Made by a program: the position numbers and the translations under genes. Shown here in pieces: positions 10,649 through 23,400 of a DNA stretch of 64,000 bases; position 1 is the stretch's first letter, and each line of letters starts with the position of its first letter. The notes beneath the pieces were generated by a model. The model did no database searches, had not been told where the DNA came from, and was given only the letters and a program-made list of their open reading frames with translations. The stretch comes from Xylaria sp. FL1777 (lineage: Eukaryota > Ascomycota > Sordariomycetes > Xylariales > Xylariaceae): contig MU400513.1 in assembly GCA_022578965.1 (NCBI GenBank), positions 248,001 to 312,000 of the forward strand, in the 5' to 3' direction.

Positions 10649-13170
10649 ATGTCATTGAGCGTAAAAAATCGCGTTTGTGACCGCTGTATCCGGTTCGTGG
10701 CCTCACCAGACCAGCTCCAAGAAGTAGCCAGCTAATATAAGGCTGATAGCAAAAAGGTGAAATGTAAGCAGAGACTATACGGTCATGAGATCATCATGCT
10801 CACTGTCTACAGGTGACTTGCAGCGGCCTTACTGCTCCCGTTGCTCGGAAGCGGGCTTGCCTTGCACCTACTCAGCAGAGCGAAAGAAACCCGGCCCGCC
10901 ACGAGGCTCACGTCGTCAGAGACACGGGGCCACCCCGGCGGGCTCAGCTTCAATTGAGACCCAGTCCACACAAGATCATCAAGGCGATAATCTCCTGACA
11001 CTAGACCAAGACTGTCTTCTACACGGGTCAGACGTCGTATCTCCAGGCACGATCGAAGGTCTTTGTCTACACCAAGGGGATGAGGATTTCGGGAACGCCA
11101 ACTTACATGATTCCATATATGACCCAATAGCCGCAATACTACACCCTGATAGTCAGAATATATACCCCGGATATTCGTTAAGTCGTGAACATGAAAGAGA
11201 ACTGTATAACGATACGTCAGTATTACAGAGGTCTACGTGTACTAACATCCTCGTAGCCTTGTGCACTTCTTCGATGAAGTCCACCCTGCCATACCGTGTA
11301 AGCTGCGCCTAGAGCTATTTTCTTTCAGTTTTGGCCGCTTATACAGGCAAAAATCTCGTGTTAGGGTATCGAACGTGTCTCAGGAGCGTACAGAACTATC
11401 TAAACTCGTGCATATTACATCTGAAAGAGCGATTACTGATTTCAGCGAACTATAGTGTTTCGAATCGGGCACTTCCTCAAGAAGTACGATGATGGTCTGG
11501 CTGAAAAGAATTTGCTCGTGACCATAGTCACAGTAGCTGCTAAAGTTCTGAGTCCTATCAGCTTTTGGAAAGCTGAAGACGTCGAGCTATGCATGAAGTT
11601 CCTACTCGAAACCATGTCGCCCGAGACTGCCTCTCGCAATATTCATAATAGCCTAGAGTCTTTCAGACTAGAGTGTTTGCTCGCATACTATGAGTTTCAT
11701 CAGTTTCCGGGGTCTAGCCCCTGGATGCGCATAAGTAGACTCGCCCGAAGAGCGTATACAGTCGGTATAAATCATATCGATAATCCCGAGATGTGTTCAG
11801 CCTTCGATTACACTACAGCAACTGATGGCGAGATTGAAGATTGGCGTTATCTTTTCTGGTGCATCTATTGCTTGGACTCCTACTCGAATATTTCTGTCGG
11901 AACCCCTTTTGTTGTAGAACTCGAAAGCATCAATACCGCACTCGCAACTCAGCCGCATGATCAAGCTCATGGGCTCCCAACCTCCACTTCAAAAGTGTTT
12001 TTGCCCGATGACGTTGAAGATATATGGAAAACAGCAAAGGAGATAGTCTCAAACGGAATCATGATTAACTACAACCTGCATATGGTCACAACAACGGCTA
12101 TACGGCAAGCTGGGTATAGTATGCATTCAATAGCTTTCTATTCCAGCTCTTAGCAATTTTTTAGCCTTATTTCTACAACATAACCCGCAGACTATTTAAA
12201 AGCACTTAGAGTTACAGCAACCACTGACTTCTCATTTCCAACAGTTATGAGGCTACGAGCTGAGGGGAAACGATTGCCTACGAAGACCGCAGCTCTTAAA
12301 GGTGCCCTCACCGCTTTGCGACTATCACTACCCCATCGTTATCTTAACCCGGCGAGAAATGTCCTAGGTGGCGAGTCGTGTCTAGATCATCATATCAGGC
12401 TCACCAATATTCTTCATCTACAAATGGCTAGTTTGATTATCGTCCTACCTCCTAAGCTTGACGGAAATGAAGTGGAGTTCATGCAGAGCTGGCTTGAATC
12501 TCTTGAGCCGTGTCAGAATATTGTATCAGTAGTAGAGCAGTGGGATAGCCAGCACTCCCCTCATATTGACCCTGCAATAGTGAGTCTTTTCCTAGTAGAT
12601 CGGCTCCGATACGGCTTATCCACTGGCAGAAGGCTCCCGCATGCGTCATATCTATTATAACTTGAACAAGTTATAAACCCTCCAGAATACCAAAGCTCTT
12701 TTCCGATGTGGTCGTCGCTAACACTAGATACTACAGTGCTTTATTGTACATTCAGCTCTTTGCTTTCTGGAAATACATCGTTGGAGCACCGCTGAACCGA
12801 CAGCTCCCTTCATAGCGAGCCTTAATCAGAGCCAAAACTTACTGTTGCTCTTCCTAGAGCAGTTCTCAAGCATGTGGACAGTACCTCGGTTCCTGATACG
12901 TAAGTTATATAGAGATTATACAGCATCAGTCACGATAACTTACTACTAGCAGGCCAATTCAGAAAGGCACAATCCAGATATAAGGACACACAGTTGACAT
13001 GCGCCGAGGTCGATCATCTCTTGAGCAGATTTAAAACCCCTTTACACCCGAAGACACTCGAGCGGCCCTTGCCTACTCACACAACCGCATCACATACAAA
13101 CACGAATAACGATGTGACCATGCAGCTCGACGACCTATGGTCTTTCGATATGTATGATCTTGGCGTATGA
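10649..13170 (+). CDS. Zn(II)2Cys6 transcription factor with fungal-specific middle domain
   Basis: Eight exons (10649-10692, 10750-10763, 10813-11203, 11257-11297, 11456-12118, 12245-12579, 12737-12899, 12953-13170) join in frame to 622 residues. The DNA-binding cluster sits at the extreme N-terminus: CDRC, then CIRKKVKCD, then PYCSRC and LPC, so all six cysteines have classic spacing. A 14-nt micro-exon (exon 2) supplies KKVK and the first base of the third cysteine codon. A basic linker KKPGPPRGSRRQR follows. The middle homology domain begins at HFFDEVHPAIP and includes SRLARRAY and DWRYLFWCIYCLDSYSN. The acidic tail DDLWSFDMYDLGV resembles an activation end. Zinc-cluster factors commonly control neighbouring catabolic genes, so this is the likely pathway activator. 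Introns 4, 6 and 7 are longer than usual (126-158 nt) and their borders are the least certain part. Confidence 0.88.
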
Positions 13171-13934
13171 ACTAATGCCGATTTACATTTCATAATGTAG
13201 CTCTTTTCTTGTATTATTACAGCACAAACAAAGGTATCCAAAATGGGACACGTTTAATGACCTGTGGTACGGAGGGACTTACCCAGCGACCCCTCCATGT
13301 TTTATGAAAAATGATGGGCGCATCTAAGTTGAAAAACATGACAATTCATGCCTTTATCGTGTTTTTAGCGTTGCGATTATTTTGAGGATGTTTAATTGCT
13401 TTAATGGCAGAAAATTCGGCCTGCGATTGTGATAGAGCTCCTGCTCATATTTGCTTGATACTGGGCAGATCCAACCCGACAAGACGCGGTGGCAGATAAT
13501 AAGATTACCTACATACCTAACAACGAAAGTCACCATCATTTAAATCACCGAGAAAGCTTGCATAAAATGTGATCTGAAAGAGGATTCGTATATGGAAACA
13601 TATTCCAAAGTATCTAGCAACTTTACTTCTTATTCAGGAATGTCTGTTTCTGACCTCAGTTTTCGGGTAGCTAGCGGAGCGCTGGATCTACCATAAGTAT
13701 GCCATCCCCAAGACTGCAAATAGCACCACCAAAAGCCCACCTGGGCCCAAGGCTTAAGACCCTCCCACAGTATAGAATTACACGTCTATGTTAGGTTACT
13801 AATATGGCGGTACTAAATCTAATATGAAGTATGTAACAATGCAACGCTCTCTTGATTCATTTGATATTGTACAAAGTATGTCCGATATTGCCGCTATTAA
13901 GCGCATCAAGGCCAACCACTATCTATCCTGATCA
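13171..13934. other. Intergenic region between convergent regulator and ALG2 genes
   Basis: AT-rich 3' flanking DNA. Several short open frames exist, but none has a recognisable product. No RNA gene or repeat was seen. Confidence 0.55.
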
Positions 13935-15386
13935 TTATGACCATACATTGGCAAGGACAGTCGCCACGGTAGTAAATAAGCCAAACGCCCCCGCCAATAA
14001 CATGATTGTTGTCGTATTGCCTCGGCTACGTCTCTCGGTGCGAACCATTTCGGTAAAGATAGAGTCTAAGCGCTGGGCCATCTCGGCCTCCCCAAACCCC
14101 TTCTTGACCCTCTCGATACCTGCCGCGGATATTTTCGCTAGTTCTTGTGGACTTAACTGGTGAAGAGCCTTATCCATAACTGCAGTCCACTCGTCGACCT
14201 TATCGGGAGAGCGTAACCAGCCAGTCTGGCCTTCCACGACAGTTTCTACGGGCCCACCCGTATTGGCGGCCAGAACAGGGACACCACTAAGCATAGCCTC
14301 AAGGGGTACAATGCCGAAATGTTCGTTGGCGGGAGTATAGACTAAGAGACGGGCCGACGATAGAAGCATCTCCTTCAACATGTTGGTCACGTTCTGGAGA
14401 AACAAAACCTCGACATCTTGTGGCACAGCTTGAGCTGTCTGTGGAGTTCTGACTGTCATGTTTTTGAGGCCGAGAGACTCGGCCAACCCGACCAATTCGT
14501 TGTGATAGCCGACATTCTCAGCGACGCGTGGATCGTAGCCTCCAGCAACGGCGAGCCTCACGCCGGCACGTTTCTGCTTGCTTAGGCCAGCAAAGGCTTT
14601 GATGGCGAGCGCGATGTCCTTCTTGCGCTCAAACCGGTTGATGCTCAAGACGAATTTCATCCCATTCCACAGCGGTTTATCATCGGGTTTCCTCTCCTTG
14701 GCCTTGGTGTCTACGCAAGGATACACGGTCCATAGATCCCTTTGGCGTGCGAGCGCAGGCCATGTCTGACTGACAATTCCTTTTGTAAAGTTGGAGTTGA
14801 CGGCAATGGCGTCCGCAAAGCTCATGCTCCACTGTTCCCAGAAGTCGAAGGGCACCCGGTACACACGTTTCAGCCATTTCTGCCTGCCTTGAGCCAGCAA
14901 GAGGTCTGGGAAATGACAATAGAAAAAGATGCGGCCCTGTGGATGTATATACTGTAACAAGGGCAGACCGGCGCTGAGCTGGTCGACGAAGTATGCATCC
15001 GGGTGTAGATCGCGGAGTTCGGATGTGAGATAGATCTGGAGAATCAGGTGAAGCTGGCGAAGTATGGCGCAGAGGATGCTGAATCGTCCGAGAATCGAGG
15101 GCGGGATGACGGTGTTACCACGGACGCGCACATCGAGGGTCCCTAGAAACACGGCCGTCAGCGTCAGAATACAAGGACCAAAGAGTTAAAAAATAAAGCA
15201 CTCACCATCCCGGGCTTCGTCGAAACAGTGGCCCGGGTCGCAATGGCTCGTGAATATGATGACCTTGTGGCCACGCTTCTGTAGGCCAACGGCGGCGTCG
15301 ACAACAAGTCTCTCCGCACCGCCAATGCCCAAGTCCGGGTGGAGAAAAGCTATGGTCTTGCTATCGTTCGCGGCATGTTTTGCCAT
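13935..15386 (-). CDS. ALG2: ALG2, alpha-1,3/1,6-mannosyltransferase of N-glycan precursor synthesis
   Basis: Two exons (15386-15206 and 15142-13935) give 462 residues, close to known ALG2 proteins. ALG2 adds the second and third mannoses to Man1GlcNAc2-PP-dolichol on the cytosolic face of the ER. Visible features are the N-terminal [17 protein letters not shown] segment, the family block [11 protein letters not shown], the nucleotide-sugar region [14 protein letters not shown], and the GT-B E-x7-E motif [11 protein letters not shown] followed by [11 protein letters not shown]-terminal hydrophobic segment (about 440-460) ends the protein, as in yeast Alg2. The start MAKHAAND is preferred over upstream frames because it leads directly into the family fold. 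This is a single-copy essential gene in yeast. Confidence 0.96.
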
Positions 15387-16313
15387 GGTGGGAGCGGGAG
15401 GCTGGGGCGCTCTGCCATTGCCTGCAGAGACAGGTCCAAGTGAGAGAGAGAGGGAGGACGACTCACGATGTTGAGGCAGCCATGGTAAGCTAAGTAGGTA
15501 ATCTAGTCTAAAAAATATTAGACTGGGTATCCAGATAATATCTGTCACCTTCAGCCCTATGCTTTACCCCACCTTCCCCATTCGAGTCCCCTGCTCAGAA
15601 CCCTGTATGTATACTACCTACTCTACGCAGTAGCGTACCTAGCTCTTAAAGCCACTTACTTAAGCCACTTGCCCTAAGTTAGTACATTATACTCTAACAT
15701 TTAAAGGTCAACTGGTATTCCTACATAGGTACTTAATGTAGCTAAATCAAATTGCAAGCTACATAAAGGCTGCGAAGTTACTACCTCCTACTACGCAGGT
15801 ACACTAGAGCGGTGCCTCAAGTACTTAAAAGATCATGATACCTCAATTTGTTTACCAACCTATGAGATCGAAGCCGTTCTTCAAAAAGAGCATGCCCATT
15901 GATATTGGAGCTCCTTGTGTTAGTCAACATAGCTGACTACAACGTCTTGACCTTGACGTCCATGCCTAGTAATGTACTACTCTACATTAATTATTGCGAG
16001 CCATGGTTACCACCAGTCGCAATGCCTCTAGCTACCCCGCCATCCCGCCATCCCGCCATCCCGCCAGCTGATAAACGCCTAAGATATGCAGGGTATGTTG
16101 TGGAAACCAGACCGAGCTCCTGACCCCGACACCAAAACGAAATGGGTATGAGAACCAACAACGAATAGAAGAAAGAAAAAAATTATTCCCTCTGCGCCAT
16201 TTTAGGGTATCAGTCCCAAATAAGGAGAATTGACTATGCTTTCCCGCTATCCGGTGGTGCCCATACACCACTCCCAACACCGTCCCCTGAGGGACATGCG
16301 ACCGGGTCTAATT
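15387..16313. other. Intergenic region between ALG2 and KCS1
   Basis: Promoter of ALG2 and 3' flank of KCS1. It is rich in TACCTA/TAGGTA and TACTTAAG-like words (15600-15840) and contains one short tandem repeat at about 16036-16066. No gene is supported. Confidence 0.55.
16036..16066. repeat. Microsatellite, (CATCCCGC)n, about four units
   Basis: An 8-base unit CATCCCGC is repeated about four times in an intergenic stretch just downstream of KCS1. It is a simple tandem repeat with no coding role seen. Confidence 0.8.
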
Positions 16314-19300
16314 TCACTCACTGACACTCTGCTCATCCCAATCGTCTTCGATCGGTCTGACGTCCTCGTCGCGTTTACGCAGCGGATTCAACCCCACCTC
16401 ATTCCGCACGTCTCTCTGTATTCGCAAGAAATACTTTCGAAGGGTCGCGAGGCCCCGCAGGAAGCCCCGGTCCGGCTCGTCAAGATGTTTGGGCGGACAT
16501 GGCTTGTCTGTGGCTAGGTCACCAGCTGTCACGCTATTTGCAAAGTCGGCCATCTTAAAATCGATTTCCGCTTTGTTCTTCTTACGCCTTTTCACGTCCC
16601 ACGCATCCTCCGTATCGGTTGCGAAGTCCGTAGTCGAGTCCTCGGCAGCTGTGTCGTCGTCCCCATCCGATGCTCCAGCATCATAAAACATGAGAAGACT
16701 TGCAGCGTAGAACCGATATCCACGCAGACGACGAATGGTTACTTCTAGCTGATTGAGTTTCTGGAGTACGGTGGGAATGTGTCTTAGGACACTACTATAA
16801 TCCACACCATCGTAGAGAAACATGGTCAGTGTGTCTTGGAATTCTTTCCCGGCTTTCAAGTCTCGTCCGTAATACTTATCCCGGAATAGGTACGATTGTG
16901 ATTTGGCATCCCACGTCTGGAGACCACATACTCGGACCCCCAATTCCCTAGATGTTGTCTCTGCACATTTTCGACGTTGAGACTCGCGTTTCTTCGGACC
17001 AGCGTCAACGCCATACTGCCGAGTTCCCATCTTCAAATCCATTATGCAAGGCCGTCTCATGCCAGCAGTGAGGTCTTCAAGCAATAAGAAGTATTCAACC
17101 CTCGAGTGACGTTGGGTCTGAGCTTCTTTCGGATTATTTGGCCGTAGGATCTTCCTTATCTCCATTTCTTGGTTGGGCATGGCAGGAGGTAGTGCAGAAG
17201 ATGGTTCGGGCTTCGGGAACTTATTGAGTTCTACCAAATTCTCATCATCTATGCCCTGTGACACTATTATTTTGCCATTTGCCAGGTCTTTAAGGCGCGG
17301 GGAGAGCGTTACTGCCTCGCCATCACCACGGTATCTAACGTCATCTGCGTCCTCAAAATATTTCAAGTCACCACGTGACTCTCCAACATCTTGAGGTCTG
17401 CGCCGTAACTTGCTGCCTGAGTAGCGCCGTTTTTGCACGCGTGGGGACAGTTGTTCCCCGAATAGGTCTGCCTCTGGTGCACTAGTACCAGTCACGTCCT
17501 TTACGAGGTCCGCCTCACCCAGAGCCAAGAAACCACCTCTCGGCTCTAGGTCGCTCTGATTTTGTGAAAGAGTTGGATGAGTTTTAAGGTCGCCCTCTTC
17601 GTAGGACAATGCAGAGTTGTACTCGCCATTCATTGTTGATGGGGTGACCATAGATTTGGAATGATTATGTCGTATTGACCGACGGGGAACTGAACGGTGA
17701 TATGATGCAGGTTTCTGGTGCTTGTGTATAGTGATAGGCTGTAAGAACGCATCATTGAACACTTCGTTCCTCAGTTTCTTGTTGACCATAGTTGCCCCCC
17801 AGCTATTCGCATGTCGATATTCTAATGTAGGTCGAGTAGTTCGAGGAGCCTCAGAATCGGGTGTCGGTGACAGCATATCGCTAATTCCTTGCTTCACCAT
17901 AGCTGCGGATGCGCTTTTCGGGCGCTCCCTAATCTCTGGAACCATAGAAGGCTGAAGCCAGCTTCTGGGTAGAATGTGTTGATTGTCCACGAATGTTACA
18001 GTAGGAACTGGGATGTGTCCCGATTGGAGAGACTGGCTGACTATCCTTCGGTGGTTTTCTTCTCCATAACCATTAGACGACGAACGAATCCTGGCCTTGG
18101 TATTTCCCTCGGTGCCATTGGACTGAACATCAGATTCACTTGATAACTTCTCGGTTCCTTGATTCTCGTCTTTTCTTACTGTAGACTTCCGACGTGGTTG
18201 CTTCTGATACGTAACATTCAGAACACCAATATATCTACTAACTGCATTAGCCTTGTCTCTCAGTCGTTTTGGTTAGTACCATACAGCGATAATGCTGATA
18301 AAAACAATAGGAAATCGTATGTTTTTACAGACCTGGGCAAGAAAGGCAAAAGGTCGCGATGATATCGCTCTATTTTCTCATAAAACTCATTTTCCCGGTT
18401 ATTAAGCTGCTTGCAAACGGCTCTCTTGGAGAATCTCCAAATGGTTGTGTGACCTCCAACCTGATGTTTGTATGGTATTAGCTCGATAGCTTCGAGAGGT
18501 ACCTTAGGCCCCAACTGATGCTCGTGCACTATATCTTCGTAATATCGAGAAATTGGCCGCGAGGTCATTGTGGGTATGTCACACGACTTCTTTCTCAGTT
18601 TAGTTTCATTTGAAACTATATCTTGATCATCTTCTTTGTTGGGTACCGGTAGTTCCTGACCACGCAGTATGCTGTCTTCCCTACCTTGGGGGATATCTTC
18701 GCGATGCAGACCAATCAGACTTTCCCCTTCAGCTTCTGGCTCATCTGCTTTTACAAGCCATGGGTGGAAATCCTTGGCAGTGGAACGAGTACTAGGATGT
18801 TGTGGCTCAACCTTTTCAATAACACAGGTTCCCTCTCCCGCAGAATCCTCTAGGCTCTGATGCGGCAGGAATACGGCAGACGATATCTTCTCTTCGGAAG
18901 ATTCCTCGTCTTCCTCGACGCACTCTCCAGTCTCTGCAACATGGTTTGCTGACTCTGTGGGATCGTGCGTATCCGTTTCCCTAGATACCTCTATATTCTT
19001 ACTACCAACTCGGGACCTCTGCATAAATCCTGACGATGGCGGAAAGTCTCCTGTCCGGTCTTGGAATTTATCAGGTTCAGTTGTCACGGACTCGCTCCTG
19101 CGAAGATTAAAGTAGTCACTTTCAGTGTGCCGCTTAAAGGGAGTATCGACGGCATGGGTGCTGGATGGCAGATATTCAGCCCCAGATGAAGGCTGCGAGT
19201 CCTCAACTTCACTAGACTGAAGCGGCGAAGTGGGAGTTATGGTACTTGGGTTGGTTAAAGCGTGCGCATGCTGTTCCCCTTCTGTTCGTGGCCCTTTGGA

Positions 19301-20458
19301 TGGCGATGTCTTTTCCTGCTGCGAGGTGAACTTTGACTCCTTCCGTTTTACTTTATCGGCCGGGAGTCCTTCCTTGAAGAAACGAAGACTATGGCTTGCT
19401 TTACGACTTCGTGTTGGTTCCATTCCAGCCAGCACCTCGGTGATAGACTTTTCGACTTGACCATCCTGGTGTCCAACGATATCCCCAGTGCCAATGGACC
19501 ATGCCTTCTCCGGGCCCATTGAGACTGTTCTCTCAGTCCTCCATGCCCGATATTCAGCACGCGAGTTAGAGTTGTCCTCTAAATGATCAAAGCTAGAGAA
19601 AGCGCTGTCACCACAGTTGTATGTAGCATTCCCAATACCATTCAAGGGCAATTTGGTGCTATTGACCCAATGGACACGGGCTTCTTTTTCTGTGCGCTCC
19701 AGAGACCTTCCTCTCGCCCGAGTCATGAGAAAAGAACCTGGATGGCCCCTAATGAGCGAGGTCGTCGCCGTAATTCCAGGCATCGCGATAGACCTGGGGA
19801 CTACAGTCGAAACTGCTGAGTATGTCGACGAGTGCAAAGACGGCAGTGATAAGGTTCGTGTAGGGTCAATTGGTCTCTGAAGAGTGACCAGCGGCAAGCA
19901 AGCGCCTGAGAAATGCGCTGGAGTCTCAGGGCGCGACTCGAGAAGCGTCAGCTCTTGAGATTTGCCAGATACATGGTTGGATAGGTTCGATCGGGTGGAT
20001 TGATCATTGGGCTGTGTGTAGTTATGGTCGGGCTGGCGCTGATCTGCCTGGATCGCGGCGGAAGAAGAAGATGATGAAGAGGGAATTCCACGTGCCGAAG
20101 CAAGAGCTTGGGTTAGCAAAGAAGGTCCATTGGATCTGGGGGAAGCGAGCGGCGGCCGGGGCCTTTTATTGCCATGGTCGCCATGGCCGGCAGTAGGAAC
20201 CGAAGATGGAGGTGTGCAAGACGAGACAGGCACGCCAAGAGAGTCCGGCGAAGGGAGAGAGACGATGCTAGAAGGGCGTGCATGGCCATGAGTAGACGGG
20301 GAGCCAGTCAGAGCTGTGGGCGAGGAGGGCTGGTCGTCAGTTACAGTCCCAGTCCCAGTAGAAGAGGCACAAGGATGAGGAATTGGCGTGACTGGCAGGG
20401 ACTCGCTCACCCGTGCAGCATATGCGGCATTTTCGGGTTGACAAGAAGGCCTGGACAT
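16314..20458 (-). CDS. KCS1: KCS1, inositol hexakisphosphate kinase
   Basis: Two exons (20458-18333 and 18234-16314) join in frame to 1348 residues; the 98-nt intron restores [12 protein letters not shown]. The enzyme makes inositol pyrophosphates (5-PP-IP5) from IP6, which signal phosphate status and control vacuole and telomere biology in yeast. The kinase is split by long low-complexity segments: the N-lobe [17 protein letters not shown] starts at about 668, the signature [14 protein letters not shown] (PxxxDxKxG) at about 1104-1117, the SLLMFYD element near 1221, and the late Asp of KMADFANSV near 1272. The first 650 residues are Ser/Thr/Pro-rich and probably disordered, with many potential phosphosites. 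Length exceeds yeast Kcs1 (about 1050) mainly in these disordered parts. Confidence 0.95.
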
Positions 20459-23400
20459 GAGGTATACATCTGGGGGGGAGGATGGCGTTCTCGGGCAGGG
20501 TCAGATTGGTTGGGAGAAATGTCGAAGACGAGGGTGGGAAAAGTATGGTAGAGGTCACGAAGTGGTGTAATTTAGTATCTGGGATTGGAGAGGGTGGCGT
20601 TCGTCGTTAGGTGCGGTTTGGGTGGAGACACCCCCAAGAACCTTCTGTGCCACGGCACAATCCTTGTCATGGTGAATACCTAGTGTACTACTGTCCCTGT
20701 CACTGCAGCGCATACCGGACTGGCCTGGTGCGCGGTACCAGTGGGTACCGAATTTTAGCGAGTTTTAGTACCTATCATGGGAGGCCTGCTGTGCCTACCT
20801 AGCTGGGTAGTGTACATGTGTCCAGGTGTACAGTACATCAAATGTTCCCTCTTCTACACTTGCCGCGGCACTGGCTTGACCGGTGCAACTTGTGTACCGT
20901 TCTACACAATGTTGGTATTGGCAAGCACAACGGCCACCCGAATGCAACGTCAATCCAGATGGGACCAAGTTGAATTGCCGCTCCCACGTGTTTGGTGTTG
21001 GGCATAAGTTGTTGCTTGCCAAGGTTATCTAGGTAGTATACATAATCTGCCTAACAAGCTATCTACACTAGGTTACCTACCTGCAGAGCTACGTGTAGAT
21101 GCTATACATAACTTGGAAGTCTTTAGGTAACTAGCTGGGTTTCATTACCTAGTATTTTACACCACCTACTTTAGATTGACTACCTAGAAAGTGAAGGTTA
21201 CGACACTTTTATCAGATCCTACTCACAATGTAATAAAATACATTACAAGGTAGATACCGGTAGACGAGTCGCTAGTAAGCTGAGACTAGAAACAGTCAGT
21301 ATCCTCTCATCAAATAGCTGCCCGTCGTGATTCCGCGTGGTCGAGGTGAACAGCTTTCTTGACCGCTTTTAATTTCGACTGCACTCGGGTACAGTCCACG
21401 TTTCGTTCTTTCATTTTTCATAGGTCATCATCTGGCTCTGGATATCGCGCAACCTCCAGTTCAGGGGTGACACATGGGCTTACAGTCCTATACAGTATCG
21501 TATTCAAGGGCAAAATCTGAGGTTGAACTACACTAAGACCGTCGATGCTTCTTGCCCATACCCATAGCTAACAAACAGAGACAGAATTACGAATTTGTAT
21601 AACCATTCCATGACGTTTCCAGGTGGAACGCGACGAAGTCCCAACCCCATCGTTGGCATAGTCAGGTACCCAAACAGGTACCCGGAATCCCATGGCGCCA
21701 CTCACCGCCCTCTTCGGGATCTCTCTTCCCAAATAGTCATTTATCTCGTTGTTTCCGATAAGAAAGCTGCATGGTGTCTTTAGGAGGGTGAGATAGTAAA
21801 TAACTATTAGCCGCTACTTGCGCCACACAATTGTTTCCGGCAATCATCGATCACATTTCATATCACGAACTGGTTCACGGAACGGGACGTCTCACCCATC
21901 GACTCAGTCACTCAACCAACATTTGTCGATCAAGGACTATCGTTAACGAATATGGGTAAAGATGACTTACCTATATAGTACAAATCAGCAATATTATACA
22001 CGAACAGAACGCATCCTGTATATTGGATAGGCTTGGTTCTCGGCTAGGTACGAGATCTCAAGATTGTCTCTCAGCCAATCATTTAACAACGTGACGTTTG
22101 TACTCATATGCCTTACGGAGGACTGCTCATTGATTCAAAATCCATGATCACGTAATTTGTCTTGCATTGGCTACTTCGTGGAATACAGAGTAGGTATGTC
22201 TTGCCGTCAGATACTACATACATTTTCATTGTTCGCTAAACCAAGCAAATTATAAACCACATAGGGTGAACATGAGACAGCTCTCATCGCTCGCATAGGT
22301 CTAGCTGTAGGTATACTATACTAACGGCGATATGTCTTCCTATATTCAATGTTAAGGAGGTAGTATATTCAATTCAGAGTTACGATTACCGTATGAGAAA
22401 TCAAAGAGATGCGGTTACACTCTCTAACTTCCTAGTGTCTTACCTTGAACTCGATTTCCAATCAAAAGCCTCACCTTGCTCGGAACGACTACGCCAAAAC
22501 TACTGAGTATAACCTGCCTCGCTTACGGTTCTCGGATAGTCGTACCGAAATACTTCCTCGCCTACGAGCCACACTTGCTTCGACCCTTTTGCTCAATCAT
22601 CCGACCATAAAATATATTCTAGGTATACAATCGCTTCCGAACAACTCACAGAGTATAAATAAATCGACTTATAATATCTAATATCAACATACCAGTCTTA
22701 TCAGCGTACCCATATCCAAAAAGGAAAAGACGGGGTTATACCTTAGGATACTTATTGAGGACAGACTACGAGGATAATTTGAAACAATTGAGCTCTCAAT
22801 CATGTCTAGATAATACTGCAATATTCAAATCGCCTTCTTTCAACCCCTCGCTTGTTGTTTGTGTCCACTTAGAAATGAAAACATACAACATTCAGACCGG
22901 AGGGTGTTTTCGGAGGAATTCAAAAGCCTTCATTGATTAGGGGAGAGACGTCTGCTTAGGTCGGATTCCAAGTCGAATACACCATCTTATATGGGAGTGT
23001 CCCACGTGGTACAAATATAGACCTACACATATGTGTAGGTCTGGAGCTCTTTCGACAGCACATGTAAGAGTGCCAATTTGCATGAATGTTAATTTCCCAT
23101 GAAAACTCTTAATTAACGAGAAGGAATTCATCGTACACTTAACCTGGCAGCATGATAGGGTTAACCCACTGTTGATGCCCAAGATAATTCACTAGGGCGC
23201 TCGAAGAGATTACTACAGTCCTGTTGGCCCGAACCCCATACCGGGTAAGCCGGCGCGTATTGCTGGTTGGTCGGACAAGACTAAGCAGGGCACGTTTCAT
23301 CCCCACATCCGCCAGGGAGTTGCATAGGCCCGGTACTGGCCGGAGATGCGGATCGAGGCAAGTGGGCGATCTTCCGTACCACTGCAGGAGCTTCTGGCAA

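Noticed and set aside
11257..12737. Apparent frameshifts and stops in the zinc-cluster regulator suggesting a pseudogene
   Set aside because: An eight-exon model with canonical donors and acceptors (introns 11204-11256, 11298-11455, 12119-12244, 12580-12736) is in frame throughout, so no break is needed.
16314..20458. Two separate minus-strand genes
   Set aside because: The upstream frame ends in the IP6K N-lobe and the downstream one carries PxxxDxKxG; a 98-nt intron joins them into one KCS1 gene.
23220..23360. GC-rich patch considered as 5S rRNA or a snRNA
   Set aside because: It does not match the 5S internal control region or known snRNA motifs that I can recognise.
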